Source of the DNA: an uncultured Porphyromonadaceae bacterium
GTDB taxonomy: Bacteria; Bacteroidota; Bacteroidia; Bacteroidales; Muribaculaceae
NCBI GenBank assembly: GCA_937989585.1
Contig: CALKRW010000066.1
Coordinates: forward strand, 1 to 64,000
Reading direction: 5' to 3'
DNA length: 64,000 bases
Shown: one piece after another, positions 7,418-16,154 of the stretch
Layout of the letters: each line of letters opens with the position of its first letter
Position numbering within the stretch: the first letter of the stretch is position 1
Position numbers and translations under genes: made by a program
The notes under the pieces: generated by a model
Told to the model about the DNA's origin: nothing
Database searches by the model: none
What the model saw: only the letters and a program-made list of their open reading frames with translations

Positions 7418-9993
7418 AACGGTTCGTCACATATCTGTTATGTCTGTTTGTTGCGGCAAGTGCTGTGGCGCAGGTAAATGTGACCGGTAGAGTGATTGAC
7501 AGGGAGAAGGATAAGCCTCTTGTCGGAGCATCGGTCATTGTCAAGGGAGCAGACGGCAAGATAAAGAAATTTGCGTCCTCGAAGGCTGACGGAGGTTTCG
7601 CTATCACAATGCCGTCGGTAAACGGTTGCCGTCTGGAAGTTACGATGATGAGTTTCGCCAAGCAGTCGATACCACTTGACAGCGTGAGTTTTCCGATAAC
7701 CGTCTATTTGGAGCCGGGGACCACCTTACTCAAAGAGGTGACAGTCAAGGCTGACCGTATACGGGAACAAGGCGACACCATCACCTATAATGTCGGAGGT
7801 TTCGCGCAGCAACAGGACCGCTCAATCGGCGATGTGCTGAAACGTATGCCCGGCATCAACGTGGAGAGTTCCGGCAAGATACAGTATCAGGGTGAGGACA
7901 TAAACAAGTTCTATATCGAAGGTTCCGACCTGCTTGGCGGCAAATACGGCATAGCCACCAACGGCATAAGCCATGAGGATGTGGGTGCGGTCGAGGTCAT
8001 GGAAAACCATCAGCCGATGCAGGTGCTGTCCGGCATATCGTTTTCCGACAAGGCGGCTATCAACCTCAAATTGAAAAACAAGGCGAAAGCGACATGGTCT
8101 TTCCATGGCGATGCCGGAGGGGGCTGGTCGTGGCAACCCGAAGGCGCGATATGGGACGGCGAACTGTTCGCCATGGCAGTGATGCCAGGGTTCCAGAACA
8201 TCACCACTCTGCGCACCAACAATACCGGCGAGAATCTTTCATCGTCAAGTACCGATTTCTTCGCCGACCGTCGGCAAACAGGACTCAACCAATATGTAGG
8301 CGTGGGTCTGCCCGGAGTGCCGTCATTAAGCGACAAACGTACACTGTTCAACCGCTCCTTCCTGGTATCGACCAACAGTCTTTGGAAGTTGAAAAACGGC
8401 GAGTTTAAGGCCAATATCGACTATTCATTCAATCGTGTGACAGCCGATGCCTCTAACATTACTACTTATTTTCTTGACGATGGTAACCGCATAATTACCG
8501 AAAACCGAAGTGGTACGGAACACAGCCATTCCCTGAGCGGCAAGTTCATCTATGAGCTTAACCAAAAGACGGCGTTCATCAACAATACACTCCAGACAAA
8601 CATAGACTGGAATGATGTCAGCCTCGCCACGACGGGATCTTTACCCAACGGACAGTCTGCAAAACTGCCTGATTACTATGTAAGCAACCGATTCAAGATG
8701 ATAAAACGCTTCAAGGGCAAACACCTTGTGACATTCCAGAGCGTGAACGAATGGGAATCGCTTCCTCAGACGCTGGATCTCGACATGAACGATGATGCGT
8801 TTCGTCAGCACATTTCCGACCATGCCTTCTATACTCATGAGAGTGCGGCTTACGCCTTCAATATGAAAGGCGTGACGCTGAGCCTTGAAGGTGGAATAAA
8901 GGGTTATCTCCGCTCGATGGAGTCGCAGATGCCCGAATTGCCGGAGGAACTTCCGGGGCTGACTGAAAACGTGGTAAACACAAACTATCTTACCGTATAT
9001 GCGACACCCAAGTTTGAATATTGGGTGCGACGGGTAAACCTATCGCTCAACCTGCCCGTGAGTTACGCCCATTATTCTTTTGACAAGGCAATCGCCAACC
9101 ATGACGAAGTTTATTTCTCTCCGTCGCTGAGTCTAAACTGGAAACCGAACAACCGCTTCTCAGGCACCTTGCGCGGTGGTCTCGGACGCTCGCCGATGAA
9201 TCTCAACCTTATCCATCCCGGACTCATAATGACCAACTACCGCACCTTGAAAAACGGTGTGGATGATTTCTACAACTCGTCATCGCAGAACGTGTCAGCA
9301 AGCGTCAGCTACAAGCACACCCGCCACGGTCTGTTTGCCAACGGCATGGTGATGCACTCATGGAGCCACGTTCCATGTACTATGGCGCAGCAGCTTTACG
9401 GCGATTATGTCGTCTACAGTTATGCAGATGCCAGGAACGACGGCAAATCGCTTACTGCGATGGGCAACGTCGGCAAGACCCTCGACTTCATGCGCGGAAG
9501 CGCCAATGTCAACGGATCTTTCAGTCGCAGCGAGTCGCATCTTCTCTCGCAACAGCAATCAGTAAATTCGGTCAGCACCGGCTGGAGCGTCGGGGGTAAA
9601 ATCAATGGAAATCCCTGTCGCTGGTTCAGTTTCGACTACCGTATAGACTATTCCGACAGCCGCCTGACGATGAATGGCATGAGCGAATCGTGGCTCTCGA
9701 CGATAGAGAATGAGTTGAGCCTGACCTTCATTCCTCATCGCAAATGGCAATGGACCGTCAGTGGCGAACATTACCGCAACGAACTTACCGAGCATAAATA
9801 TAAAAACATAGTGATGCTTGACACCAGACTGACCTTTCAGCTCAACAAGAAGATAGAGTTTGCTGCGTCACTCAACAACATACTCAACAAACGAAGCTAC
9901 AACTACACCACTTACTCACAGCTCTCATCATTTGAGAGCCAGCGTCAGCTCCGTGGCCGCCAGCTTCTATTCTCGATAACAATAAGAAAATAA
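7414..9993 (+). CDS. TonB-dependent outer-membrane receptor with carboxypeptidase-like N-terminal domain
   Basis: 859 residues: signal peptide 1-19, then a CarboxypepD_reg-like domain (~22-105, 'VTGRVIDREKDKPLVGASV'), a plug domain (~110-215, 'IGDVLKRMPGINV') and a beta-barrel to the C-terminus (ends LLFSITIRK). This is the type paired with GLPGLI proteins, shorter than SusC and without an adjacent SusD. The ligand cannot be deduced; iron, peptide or other small-molecule uptake are options. It lies between two GLPGLI genes in one operon probably controlled by the Crp/Fnr-type regulator upstream. Confidence 0.9.
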   Translation: MKRFVTYLLCLFVAASAVAQVNVTGRVIDREKDKPLVGASVIVKGADGKIKKFASSKADGGFAITMPSVNGCRLEVTMMSFAKQSIPLDSVSFPITVYLEPGTTLLKEVTVKADRIREQGDTITYNVGGFAQQQDRSIGDVLKRMPGINVESSGKIQYQGEDINKFYIEGSDLLGGKYGIATNGISHEDVGAVEVMENHQPMQVLSGISFSDKAAINLKLKNKAKATWSFHGDAGGGWSWQPEGAIWDGELFAMAVMPGFQNITTLRTNNTGENLSSSSTDFFADRRQTGLNQYVGVGLPGVPSLSDKRTLFNRSFLVSTNSLWKLKNGEFKANIDYSFNRVTADASNITTYFLDDGNRIITENRSGTEHSHSLSGKFIYELNQKTAFINNTLQTNIDWNDVSLATTGSLPNGQSAKLPDYYVSNRFKMIKRFKGKHLVTFQSVNEWESLPQTLDLDMNDDAFRQHISDHAFYTHESAAYAFNMKGVTLSLEGGIKGYLRSMESQMPELPEELPGLTENVVNTNYLTVYATPKFEYWVRRVNLSLNLPVSYAHYSFDKAIANHDEVYFSPSLSLNWKPNNRFSGTLRGGLGRSPMNLNLIHPGLIMTNYRTLKNGVDDFYNSSSQNVSASVSYKHTRHGLFANGMVMHSWSHVPCTMAQQLYGDYVVYSYADARNDGKSLTAMGNVGKTLDFMRGSANVNGSFSRSESHLLSQQQSVNSVSTGWSVGGKINGNPCRWFSFDYRIDYSDSRLTMNGMSESWLSTIENELSLTFIPHRKWQWTVSGEHYRNELTEHKYKNIVMLDTRLTFQLNKKIEFAASLNNILNKRSYNYTTYSQLSSFESQRQLRGRQLLFSITIRK

Positions 9994-10004
9994 ATATTTT
10001 AGAC

Positions 10005-10862
10005 ATGAACAGACTAATCACATCAATCATTATGTGCCTTGCGGCGATAGCTGCTACGGCGCAAAACAAAGCTGAAATCATTGTCAGCTACGACTATACC
10101 AGTTCTAACAAATACAATAAAGCAATTACGTCCAAAATGACGTTGCTTGCTTCTCCGTCAGAGGCAAAGTATTTCAATGACGTCAGTCTTTGGGTTGACT
10201 CGTTGAAATCGACACCTGAAGGCAAGGCACAATATATGGAGATTCTTAAAAAGGCGTGCATGACCGTTGAGCCTGATGGCTCGATGTCATGGGATCTCAG
10301 CAAAGGCCCGGTAAAGAAGTCCTATACCTATGTGTTTACTAATCCTGCAGATGAGACACTTACGCATTATGGTAAATATGGTGAGGACCTCGGTTACTAT
10401 ATAGAACCTCTAACAGAAATGGAGTGGAAGATAGTTGAGGATTCAACCGCAAATATTCTCGGCTATGAGTGTGTGATGGCAGAGACGGATTATCACGGCC
10501 GTCACTGGAACGTGTGGTTCTCGCCTGAAATTCCATTGCCTTTCGGCCCGTGGAAACTTCATGGACTCCCCGGCCTTATACTCAAAGCGGAAGCCAATGG
10601 CGGTTTTTCATTCATGGCAACCGGGATTGAACACACAGACCGCCCGATTACTCCCATGTATCTTCAGAAAGACTACGCTAAGATAGACAGAAAAAAGGCT
10701 CTTGAAAATGCCGAATACTTCGTCAATAATGAAGAAAACATTCTGAAAGCACAAGGGCAGAATGTGACGATTTATTCAGTGGATGAAAATGGAAATAAGG
10801 TTGAGGTACCAAAGTATGACGGCCTAAAACATAGTCTGGAGCCTGACTACAAAATGAAATGA
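10005..10862 (+). CDS. GLPGLI family protein (second copy)
   Basis: 285 residues with signal peptide (MNRLITSIIMCLAAIAATA). The core 'ETDYHGRHWNVWFSPEIPL' and the hallmark HGLPGLILKAE are present. It follows the TonB receptor by 11 bases in the same operon and is a paralogue of the gene at 6551. Function unknown; the conserved pairing suggests a periplasmic or outer-membrane partner of the receptor. It ends 12 bases from the convergent DUF362 gene. Confidence 0.88.
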   Translation: MNRLITSIIMCLAAIAATAQNKAEIIVSYDYTSSNKYNKAITSKMTLLASPSEAKYFNDVSLWVDSLKSTPEGKAQYMEILKKACMTVEPDGSMSWDLSKGPVKKSYTYVFTNPADETLTHYGKYGEDLGYYIEPLTEMEWKIVEDSTANILGYECVMAETDYHGRHWNVWFSPEIPLPFGPWKLHGLPGLILKAEANGGFSFMATGIEHTDRPITPMYLQKDYAKIDRKKALENAEYFVNNEENILKAQGQNVTIYSVDENGNKVEVPKYDGLKHSLEPDYKMK

Positions 10863-10874
10863 GGAAAGATTCAC

Positions 10875-11858
10875 TTACTTGATGGTAATAAGGACGTATC
10901 TCTGGGTGCCGAGGCCCAAGTGTTCGGCGTAGTCGAGAAGGTGGGTGCCGTTGCGCTCAGCGATACGCTGCTCCATGTGGATTTTGCCGTGGTCGGGCGA
11001 GTTGTGGATTGCGTCAACACAGGCACGGTCGAGTGCTACGGGGTCGAGTGAAGCGAAGATGCCTATATCCGCCATCTGTACCGGAGCGGGATGTGCCACG
11101 CAGTCGCAGTCGACGGAAAGGTTGTTGGCGACGGAGATGTAAAGGATTCTGTCGCCGGCGTGGTCGATGATTGCTTTGGAGGATTCTGCCATTGATTCAA
11201 GAAAATCGTCCTGTGCGGCACGGTCAGCCCACCAGTTGTCGGCATCGTGGTTCTTGCCTGCGGTATGTACCCATGCCTTGCCATTGCTTGACTGCATACC
11301 TATTGCCATGTTCTTCAGTGCTCCGCCGAATCCTCCGCTCGGATGACCTTTGAAATGCGACAGCACTATCGTGAAGTCGTAATCAAGCCAGTCCTTACCG
11401 ATATAGGCGAAGTTGAGATGCCTGCCGCCTATGACGGGCAAAGCGGTCTCACCATTGTTATCCATTATGTCTATAGGTGCGATTGCCGTAAATCCGTGTT
11501 CCTCGGCAGTTTTCAGATGATCGGATGAATGACGCCTTGAACTCTGATAAGCAGTGTTGCACTCTACGAGTGTGGCATTCAATCCTTGCACAAGAGGGGC
11601 AATCAACGAGGGCGCGAGATGATTGGGATTTCCGCTCTCGCCGAAAGAAAGTTTCACACAAACTTTGCCTGTGGCCCGACGGTCGAGTGCATCATAAATC
11701 TTCAGGAGATTTTCGGGAGTTATCTCCTTGATGAAATATACTGTGGCGACTGAATCCGATGTGGTCGTGGCTACCTGCTGGGCTTTTATCTGTCCAAATG
11801 AAAAGACTGCCATCAGCGCAGTGAGAATAATTTTGAGTTTATTTAGATGTGGTATCAT
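10875..11858 (-). CDS. DUF362 domain-containing exported protein
   Basis: 327 residues with an N-terminal signal peptide (ends IKAQQ). The pattern 'GKVCVKLSFGESGNPNHLAP...', 'LSHFKGHPSGGFGGALKNMAIG' and 'HPAPVQMADIGIFASLDPVALDRACVD' is that of DUF362 proteins, some of which also carry 4Fe-4S domains; none is present here. Cysteines in SVDCDCVAHP may bind metal. It is the last gene of a four-gene redox-type operon, 11 bases after the aldo/keto reductase. Biochemical role unknown. Confidence 0.85.
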   Translation of the reverse strand: MIPHLNKLKIILTALMAVFSFGQIKAQQVATTTSDSVATVYFIKEITPENLLKIYDALDRRATGKVCVKLSFGESGNPNHLAPSLIAPLVQGLNATLVECNTAYQSSRRHSSDHLKTAEEHGFTAIAPIDIMDNNGETALPVIGGRHLNFAYIGKDWLDYDFTIVLSHFKGHPSGGFGGALKNMAIGMQSSNGKAWVHTAGKNHDADNWWADRAAQDDFLESMAESSKAIIDHAGDRILYISVANNLSVDCDCVAHPAPVQMADIGIFASLDPVALDRACVDAIHNSPDHGKIHMEQRIAERNGTHLLDYAEHLGLGTQRYVLITIK

Positions 11859-11869
11859 ATAAGTTCATT

Positions 11870-12727
11870 TTATTCCGGGCAAGGTATCGAATATATGCGT
11901 TTTACCTCGTCTACTTTATTATAATCGAATATCAGGGGCTTACGGGTATCCAAACCGGTAATGAGCGACATTTCATCTTCCGAAAGGCTGAAATCAAAAA
12001 TCTCAGAGTTTTCGACTATGCGCTCATGTCTTACTGATTTGGGAATGACAACCACACCCCTCTGTATGTTCCAGCGGAGTATGACCTGTCCGATTGTTTT
12101 CCCATGAGAACGGGCGATATCACACAAGAGCGGATTGTTGAAAATTTCATTTTTCCCTTCCGCAAACGGTGCCCATGCCTCCAGTTGTATATCAGCTTTC
12201 CTGCAAAGGTCAAGCATACCGGCTTGTTGAGTGAATGGGTGACACTCAACCTGATTCACCATAGGTTTGACTTCCGATGAAAGACAGAGGTCAATAAGGT
12301 GTGCTTCGGAGAAATTGCATACTCCGATGCTGCGGATGCGACCTTCATGGTAAAGTCGTTCCATAGCACGCCAAGTTCCGGAGACATCTCCGTATGGCAT
12401 GTGGATGAGATATAAGTCGATATAATCCTGTCCGAGCCGTTTGAGCGAATTTTCAAATGCTCTCATAGTCCGGTCATAGCCCATCTGACTTGTCCAGACC
12501 TTTGTGGTGAGGAATATCTCACTCCTGTCGATACCGGATTCATTTATGGCTTGACCGACAGCGACTTCGTTATCATAGACAGAAGCAGTGTCTATCAAGC
12601 AGTAGCCGGTTTTAAGAGCATATCCGACAACATCAAGGCATTGAGCCGCATCAGGAATCTGGAATACTCCAAATCCCTCGATGGGCATCAACACTCCGTT
12701 GTTAAGTTTTACTTTAACAATATTCAT
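11870..12727 (-). CDS. Aldo/keto reductase
   Basis: 285 residues, the full length of a cytosolic AKR of the 2,5-diketogluconate reductase type. The catalytic tetrad is visible: Asp46 and Tyr51 (DTASVYDNE), Lys76 (LTTKVW) and His109 (LYLIHMP). NAD(P)H-binding residues are expected in the segment 'VVIPKSVRHERIVEN'. It reduces aldehydes or ketones; the substrate is not predictable. Its ATGA overlaps the end of the cupin/CMD gene, so the two are coupled. In this operon a role in electrophile or quinone detoxification is plausible. Confidence 0.92.
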   Translation of the reverse strand: MNIVKVKLNNGVLMPIEGFGVFQIPDAAQCLDVVGYALKTGYCLIDTASVYDNEVAVGQAINESGIDRSEIFLTTKVWTSQMGYDRTMRAFENSLKRLGQDYIDLYLIHMPYGDVSGTWRAMERLYHEGRIRSIGVCNFSEAHLIDLCLSSEVKPMVNQVECHPFTQQAGMLDLCRKADIQLEAWAPFAEGKNEIFNNPLLCDIARSHGKTIGQVILRWNIQRGVVVIPKSVRHERIVENSEIFDFSLSEDEMSLITGLDTRKPLIFDYNKVDEVKRIYSIPCPE

Positions 12728-13923
12728 TTACCGCTTGTTTCGGATTCATCGTCTTTCCAGACATTCTTGGCAAGATTGAACGCCGCCCATGCCTTGGGCC
12801 AGCCTGCATAAAAGGCTATGTGGGTTATGATTTCAGCAGCCTCGCTGCGGGTTATGCCGTTCTTTTTAGCTTCCTGAAGGTGGTAAGTCAGCGAATTGTC
12901 GGTGATGCCCTGAGATATGAGCGAGGTGATAGTGACGAGACTGCGGTCACGCAGTGAAAGGAGGTCGTTGCGGCTCCATACCTCACCGAAAAGTATGTCG
13001 TCGTTGAGATGGGCAAACTCAGGGGCGAAATCACCAAGTTGCTGCCGTCCGGCAGTCTGAATAATTTTCTGTGCCATATTGTTTTGTGATTTGATATAAT
13101 TTACAACTTTATTGGAAGGGTTAAGTTCAGTCTGGTCAAGAAGCTGAAGATTCTTGACCATGTGAAGTGTTCCATGTTTGTATTTCTGGAAGTGAGCAGA
13201 TGCTATGTGTGAGCGGTACGACTCCTGTGAGGCATACGTTTCGAGAATTGTTATGTTGCAGGGATTGTCCTTCTCCTGCAAGGCATACATGGTAAGCACT
13301 CCGGGTTCTGTGCGCAAGGATATTTCGCCGACTTCGGTAGCATACTTCATATATTCGTCGAGATATGCAGGATTGACTTCGATCTTAGAGAGGCGGATTA
13401 TACCATCGGACGACATTGGTAACTTTTCGCATACTGCCAGTTCTTTTTCTGTTTTTGTTGATAATCCGTATTCCTCATCAGTCACGGGTCGCAACTGCAC
13501 GACATGACCGTCAACAGCATGTTCAGTTACTGTCATGCAAACCAATGCCTTATTGGGTGTCGCGCCATTCCAGTGACGTACATTTGCTTTGGAAACAATC
13601 ACGTCGCCTTTCTTTATGACACGTTTTTCTTCACCTTCCTCCTGATAGAAGCCTTCACCGTCCAGTACGAGAAGTGTCTGTTCGGCATTCGGGTGATAAT
13701 GCCAGAAATTACGGCTCCCCGGAGAAAAATAGAAATTGGTTATCATCGTGTTGCCACCGTCTTTCAATATTGACAGATGGACCTCTCCGGTATTGCACTC
13801 CGAAGATGCTATGTTGTCCGCAGGGAAAATAAGTTGGGGGGTATATATTTTATTCTGTGCAGTCATGTGAAAGGACATTGAAATCGCAAATAAGGCAGCC
13901 CAGACGATTGATTTGACTTTCAT
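12724..13923 (-). CDS. Cupin - antibiotic-biosynthesis-monooxygenase - carboxymuconolactone decarboxylase fusion
   Basis: 399 residues with a signal peptide (ends SFHMTAQ). Three modules: a cupin at ~30-150 (metal-site pattern 'FWHYHPNAEQTLLVLDGEG' then 'ANVRHWNG'), an ABM/Dabb-like ferredoxin fold at ~165-265 ('NPAYLDEYMKYATEVGEISL'), and a carboxymuconolactone-decarboxylase-like domain at ~285-390 ('LRDRSLVTITSLISQGI', 'ITRSEAAEIITHIAFYAGWP'). The usual CxxC of peroxidase-type CMD proteins is absent. These domains are normally separate genes; the exported fusion suggests oxidation or detoxification of a small molecule in the periplasm. It lies one base downstream of the flavodoxin gene. Confidence 0.82.
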   Translation of the reverse strand: MKVKSIVWAALFAISMSFHMTAQNKIYTPQLIFPADNIASSECNTGEVHLSILKDGGNTMITNFYFSPGSRNFWHYHPNAEQTLLVLDGEGFYQEEGEEKRVIKKGDVIVSKANVRHWNGATPNKALVCMTVTEHAVDGHVVQLRPVTDEEYGLSTKTEKELAVCEKLPMSSDGIIRLSKIEVNPAYLDEYMKYATEVGEISLRTEPGVLTMYALQEKDNPCNITILETYASQESYRSHIASAHFQKYKHGTLHMVKNLQLLDQTELNPSNKVVNYIKSQNNMAQKIIQTAGRQQLGDFAPEFAHLNDDILFGEVWSRNDLLSLRDRSLVTITSLISQGITDNSLTYHLQEAKKNGITRSEAAEIITHIAFYAGWPKAWAAFNLAKNVWKDDESETSGK

Positions 13924-13924
13924 G

Positions 13925-15028
13925 TTACAATATTATCTTTTTGGTGCCCTGGGTGCTTTTTACGATATATACGCCTTGGGGGAGGTTTTCTTTGCCTGAG
14001 ACCTTTTGCCCGGAAAGGGTATAGACGGTGGTGTTATCGGGGGAGTCTATCTCTGCGGTAATGTCGTTTATCCCGCTTGAACCGACAGCCGAAAGCGTGA
14101 CTGTGACGTCTCCATCGCCTAATATCGATTTAAGTTGCGGGCCAGTGTAATTACCATTTATTTTGCCAAGACGGGTGAAGTTATAGGAATTGTTATCATA
14201 ATAAATCACAAACTGGTTGCCGAGATACAATACGAGGTCTCCTGGTTCGGTAGAGAAGTAGGTATCGTTGCGTGGCAGAGACTCGGGCAGGCTTCCGACT
14301 TTCTCCATATTGGCATAGTCGTGCATATCTACTTTAACGGGGCCAGTCTCGAGCAGTTTCAGCAATGCTCTTGCTGATGAGTTGTCGGAAAGAGTAGCAG
14401 TGAGTGTAATGCCTCCGGCAACTGCTATGTTAATCTGGGTCTTTGTCATATCGGGAATGTTTAATGATGAATAATCTATTGTCTTCAGCCAGTCTGAAAT
14501 CAGTGATGCGGCGTTTGAGGTCTGCGATGACCTTATCCATAGACTCGGAGTAAGAAATTTTCCGTCAGGGATGAGGCGCCTGGCATCGCTTTCGACTCCG
14601 CTGATTCCACTGCTGGCACTCGAAACAATGAGGCCGATGTTCTTGCCTGCCATTCTGGAGCCGTTCTGAAACAGAAATGTCTGCAAGGGCGCAGCCATGT
14701 TGCTCCACCACAAAGGCGCACCAATGATGATGGTGTCGTATTCGTCAAGGTTTACGCTGAGGGGATCGATTGCAGGATACGAGGCGGGGTCATTGGGTTT
14801 GTTACGAATTGCGGCAATCAAAGCACTGCCGACTGCATAGTTGTTGGCGGCATAGTCGAGACCTTTTTCAGCAGGTTCCACTCGCACCACGTCTGCCTTG
14901 ATTTGTGAGCAGAGTTCAGTTACTATTCTGTTTACGTTGTTGGTGTAACTGTAATATACAACCAATGTCTTGGCCTGTGCGACAGTCACAGAGGCCAGCA
15001 AAATGAGGGCTAATAGTAATTTTTTCAT
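13925..15028 (-). CDS. Exported flavodoxin with cyclophilin-like domain and C-terminal sorting-like tail
   Basis: 367 residues. A signal peptide (ends VTVAQA) precedes a flavodoxin fold ('TLVVYYSYTNNVNRIVTELC', FMN phosphate loop; 'IIIGAPLWWSNMAAPLQTF'). Residues ~190-305 resemble the cyclophilin-like domain often found after such flavodoxins ('ARALLKLLETGPVKVDMHDY'). The last ~40 residues (YTLSGQKVS...LPQGVYIVK) resemble a type IX-secretion tail. First gene of the operon. An exported flavodoxin is unusual, since FMN must be exported or loaded before export. It diverges from the AraC gene. Confidence 0.82.
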   Translation of the reverse strand: MKKLLLALILLASVTVAQAKTLVVYYSYTNNVNRIVTELCSQIKADVVRVEPAEKGLDYAANNYAVGSALIAAIRNKPNDPASYPAIDPLSVNLDEYDTIIIGAPLWWSNMAAPLQTFLFQNGSRMAGKNIGLIVSSASSGISGVESDARRLIPDGKFLTPSLWIRSSQTSNAASLISDWLKTIDYSSLNIPDMTKTQINIAVAGGITLTATLSDNSSARALLKLLETGPVKVDMHDYANMEKVGSLPESLPRNDTYFSTEPGDLVLYLGNQFVIYYDNNSYNFTRLGKINGNYTGPQLKSILGDGDVTVTLSAVGSSGINDITAEIDSPDNTTVYTLSGQKVSGKENLPQGVYIVKSTQGTKKIIL

Positions 15029-15046
15029 ATTTTATGGTTTATACCG

Positions 15047-15054
15047 CAAAATTA
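15047..15054 (-). promoter_or_regulatory. -7 box TAATTTTG for the flavodoxin operon
   Basis: TAnnTTTG match on the minus strand about 19 bases upstream of the flavodoxin ATG. It lies in the divergent region shared with the AraC regulator, an obvious place for regulator binding. Confidence 0.5.
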
Positions 15055-15140
15055 GATAGTCTCGATTTAATTATATGTCCAATTTCTTGGGTATGCATAT
15101 CAAAATCCCGGAATCTATCGGAAGTCTCATATCTTATTGT

Positions 15141-15148
15141 TAACTTTG
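15141..15148 (+). promoter_or_regulatory. -7 box TAACTTTG for the AraC gene
   Basis: Perfect TAnnTTTG match 27 bases before ATG 15175. It falls inside the longer open frame starting at 15034, which argues that the true start of the regulator is 15175. Confidence 0.55.
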
Positions 15149-15174
15149 CTCCTGGCAATCAATCCAGTGCGCAT

Positions 15175-16074
15175 ATGGCAAAAATACTTAAGGTCAACAG
15201 GCCTTCCGACTTCAGTAGTTATCATGGAGTATATGACAGACATCCACTGATTACTGTAATTGACTTTTCTGAAATCTCACCGATACGACATAGTCTGAAC
15301 AGATATGAAGTGTATGGCGTGTTCGTACAAGAGAACAATGACCTTGACCTGACTTACGGATGCGGAAGATATGATTATAGGGATGGCTCGCTTATATGCG
15401 TGGCACCGGGACAGATAGGCGGCAAGGAAGACAATGGCGAAAGGGCTTCGATTGGAGGCTGGGCGTTACTGTTCCATCCTGACCTTATACATGGCACACA
15501 ACTTGAAAAAGACATCCGACACTATTCTTTCTTTGACTATAGTGTCAACGAGGCCCTCCATATGAATGAGATTGAGCGCGAGATTGTGGTATCAATAATC
15601 AAGAGAATCAAATCGGAAGTCGATAATCCCCGGGATGAAATACAGGATGATATAGTGATAAGTTACATATCCTTGCTTCTCAAATACTGTCAGCGCTTCT
15701 ATAACCGTCAGTTCATCACGAGAAAGTTGTCCAACAACGATGTGCTTTCACGATTTGACAGTTTTCTGAAAGGATATTTTGCCGAAGGCTTACAGGCATC
15801 AAAGGGGCTTCCTACGGTAGGCGTGTGTGCAGACCATCTCTGTATGTCGGTCAATTATTTCAGTGACTTAATAAAAAAGATGACGGGAGAGAGTCCCGGA
15901 CGAATGATCCGGCAGTTTGTGGTCAGGCAGATAAAAAACGAACTTGCCTCGGGGCTTACGGTTGCCGAGGTTGCGTATAAACTCGGTTTTGAATATCCGG
16001 CCCATCTCAGCCGAATGTTCAAGAAGGAGACAGGACTGACTCCGACCGATTACATACAACTGCGCAAAAAGTAA
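15175..16074 (+). CDS. AraC-family transcriptional regulator
   Basis: Start chosen at ATG 15175 (about 299 residues), downstream of a -7 box and where family similarity begins (MAKILKVNRPSDF). The N-terminal half is a cupin-like sensor; the C-terminal ~100 residues hold the paired helix-turn-helix of AraC proteins ('LCMSVNYFSDLIKKMTGESP', 'TVAEVAYKLGFEYPAHLSRM', 'FKKETGLTPTDY'). Divergent from the redox operon, which it most likely regulates, as is common for flavodoxin/aldo-keto reductase clusters in Bacteroidales. Confidence 0.9.
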   Translation: MAKILKVNRPSDFSSYHGVYDRHPLITVIDFSEISPIRHSLNRYEVYGVFVQENNDLDLTYGCGRYDYRDGSLICVAPGQIGGKEDNGERASIGGWALLFHPDLIHGTQLEKDIRHYSFFDYSVNEALHMNEIEREIVVSIIKRIKSEVDNPRDEIQDDIVISYISLLLKYCQRFYNRQFITRKLSNNDVLSRFDSFLKGYFAEGLQASKGLPTVGVCADHLCMSVNYFSDLIKKMTGESPGRMIRQFVVRQIKNELASGLTVAEVAYKLGFEYPAHLSRMFKKETGLTPTDYIQLRKK

Positions 16075-16092
16075 GGGTGAGGGTAAAACAGA

Positions 16093-16125
16093 AAGGCGGT
16101 GTGCCGGGTTGGGGCACACCGCCTT
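16093..16125. terminator. Intrinsic terminator between convergent AraC and M16 genes
   Basis: A perfect 13-base stem (AAGGCGGTGTGCC / GGCACACCGCCTT) with a 7-base loop. An interrupted T tract follows on the minus strand (TTTCTGTTTT), so it mainly serves the M16 gene; it may act in both directions. Confidence 0.8.
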
Positions 16126-16154
16126 GGGTTGTCGTGATTGTGGGGGTATGTGGC

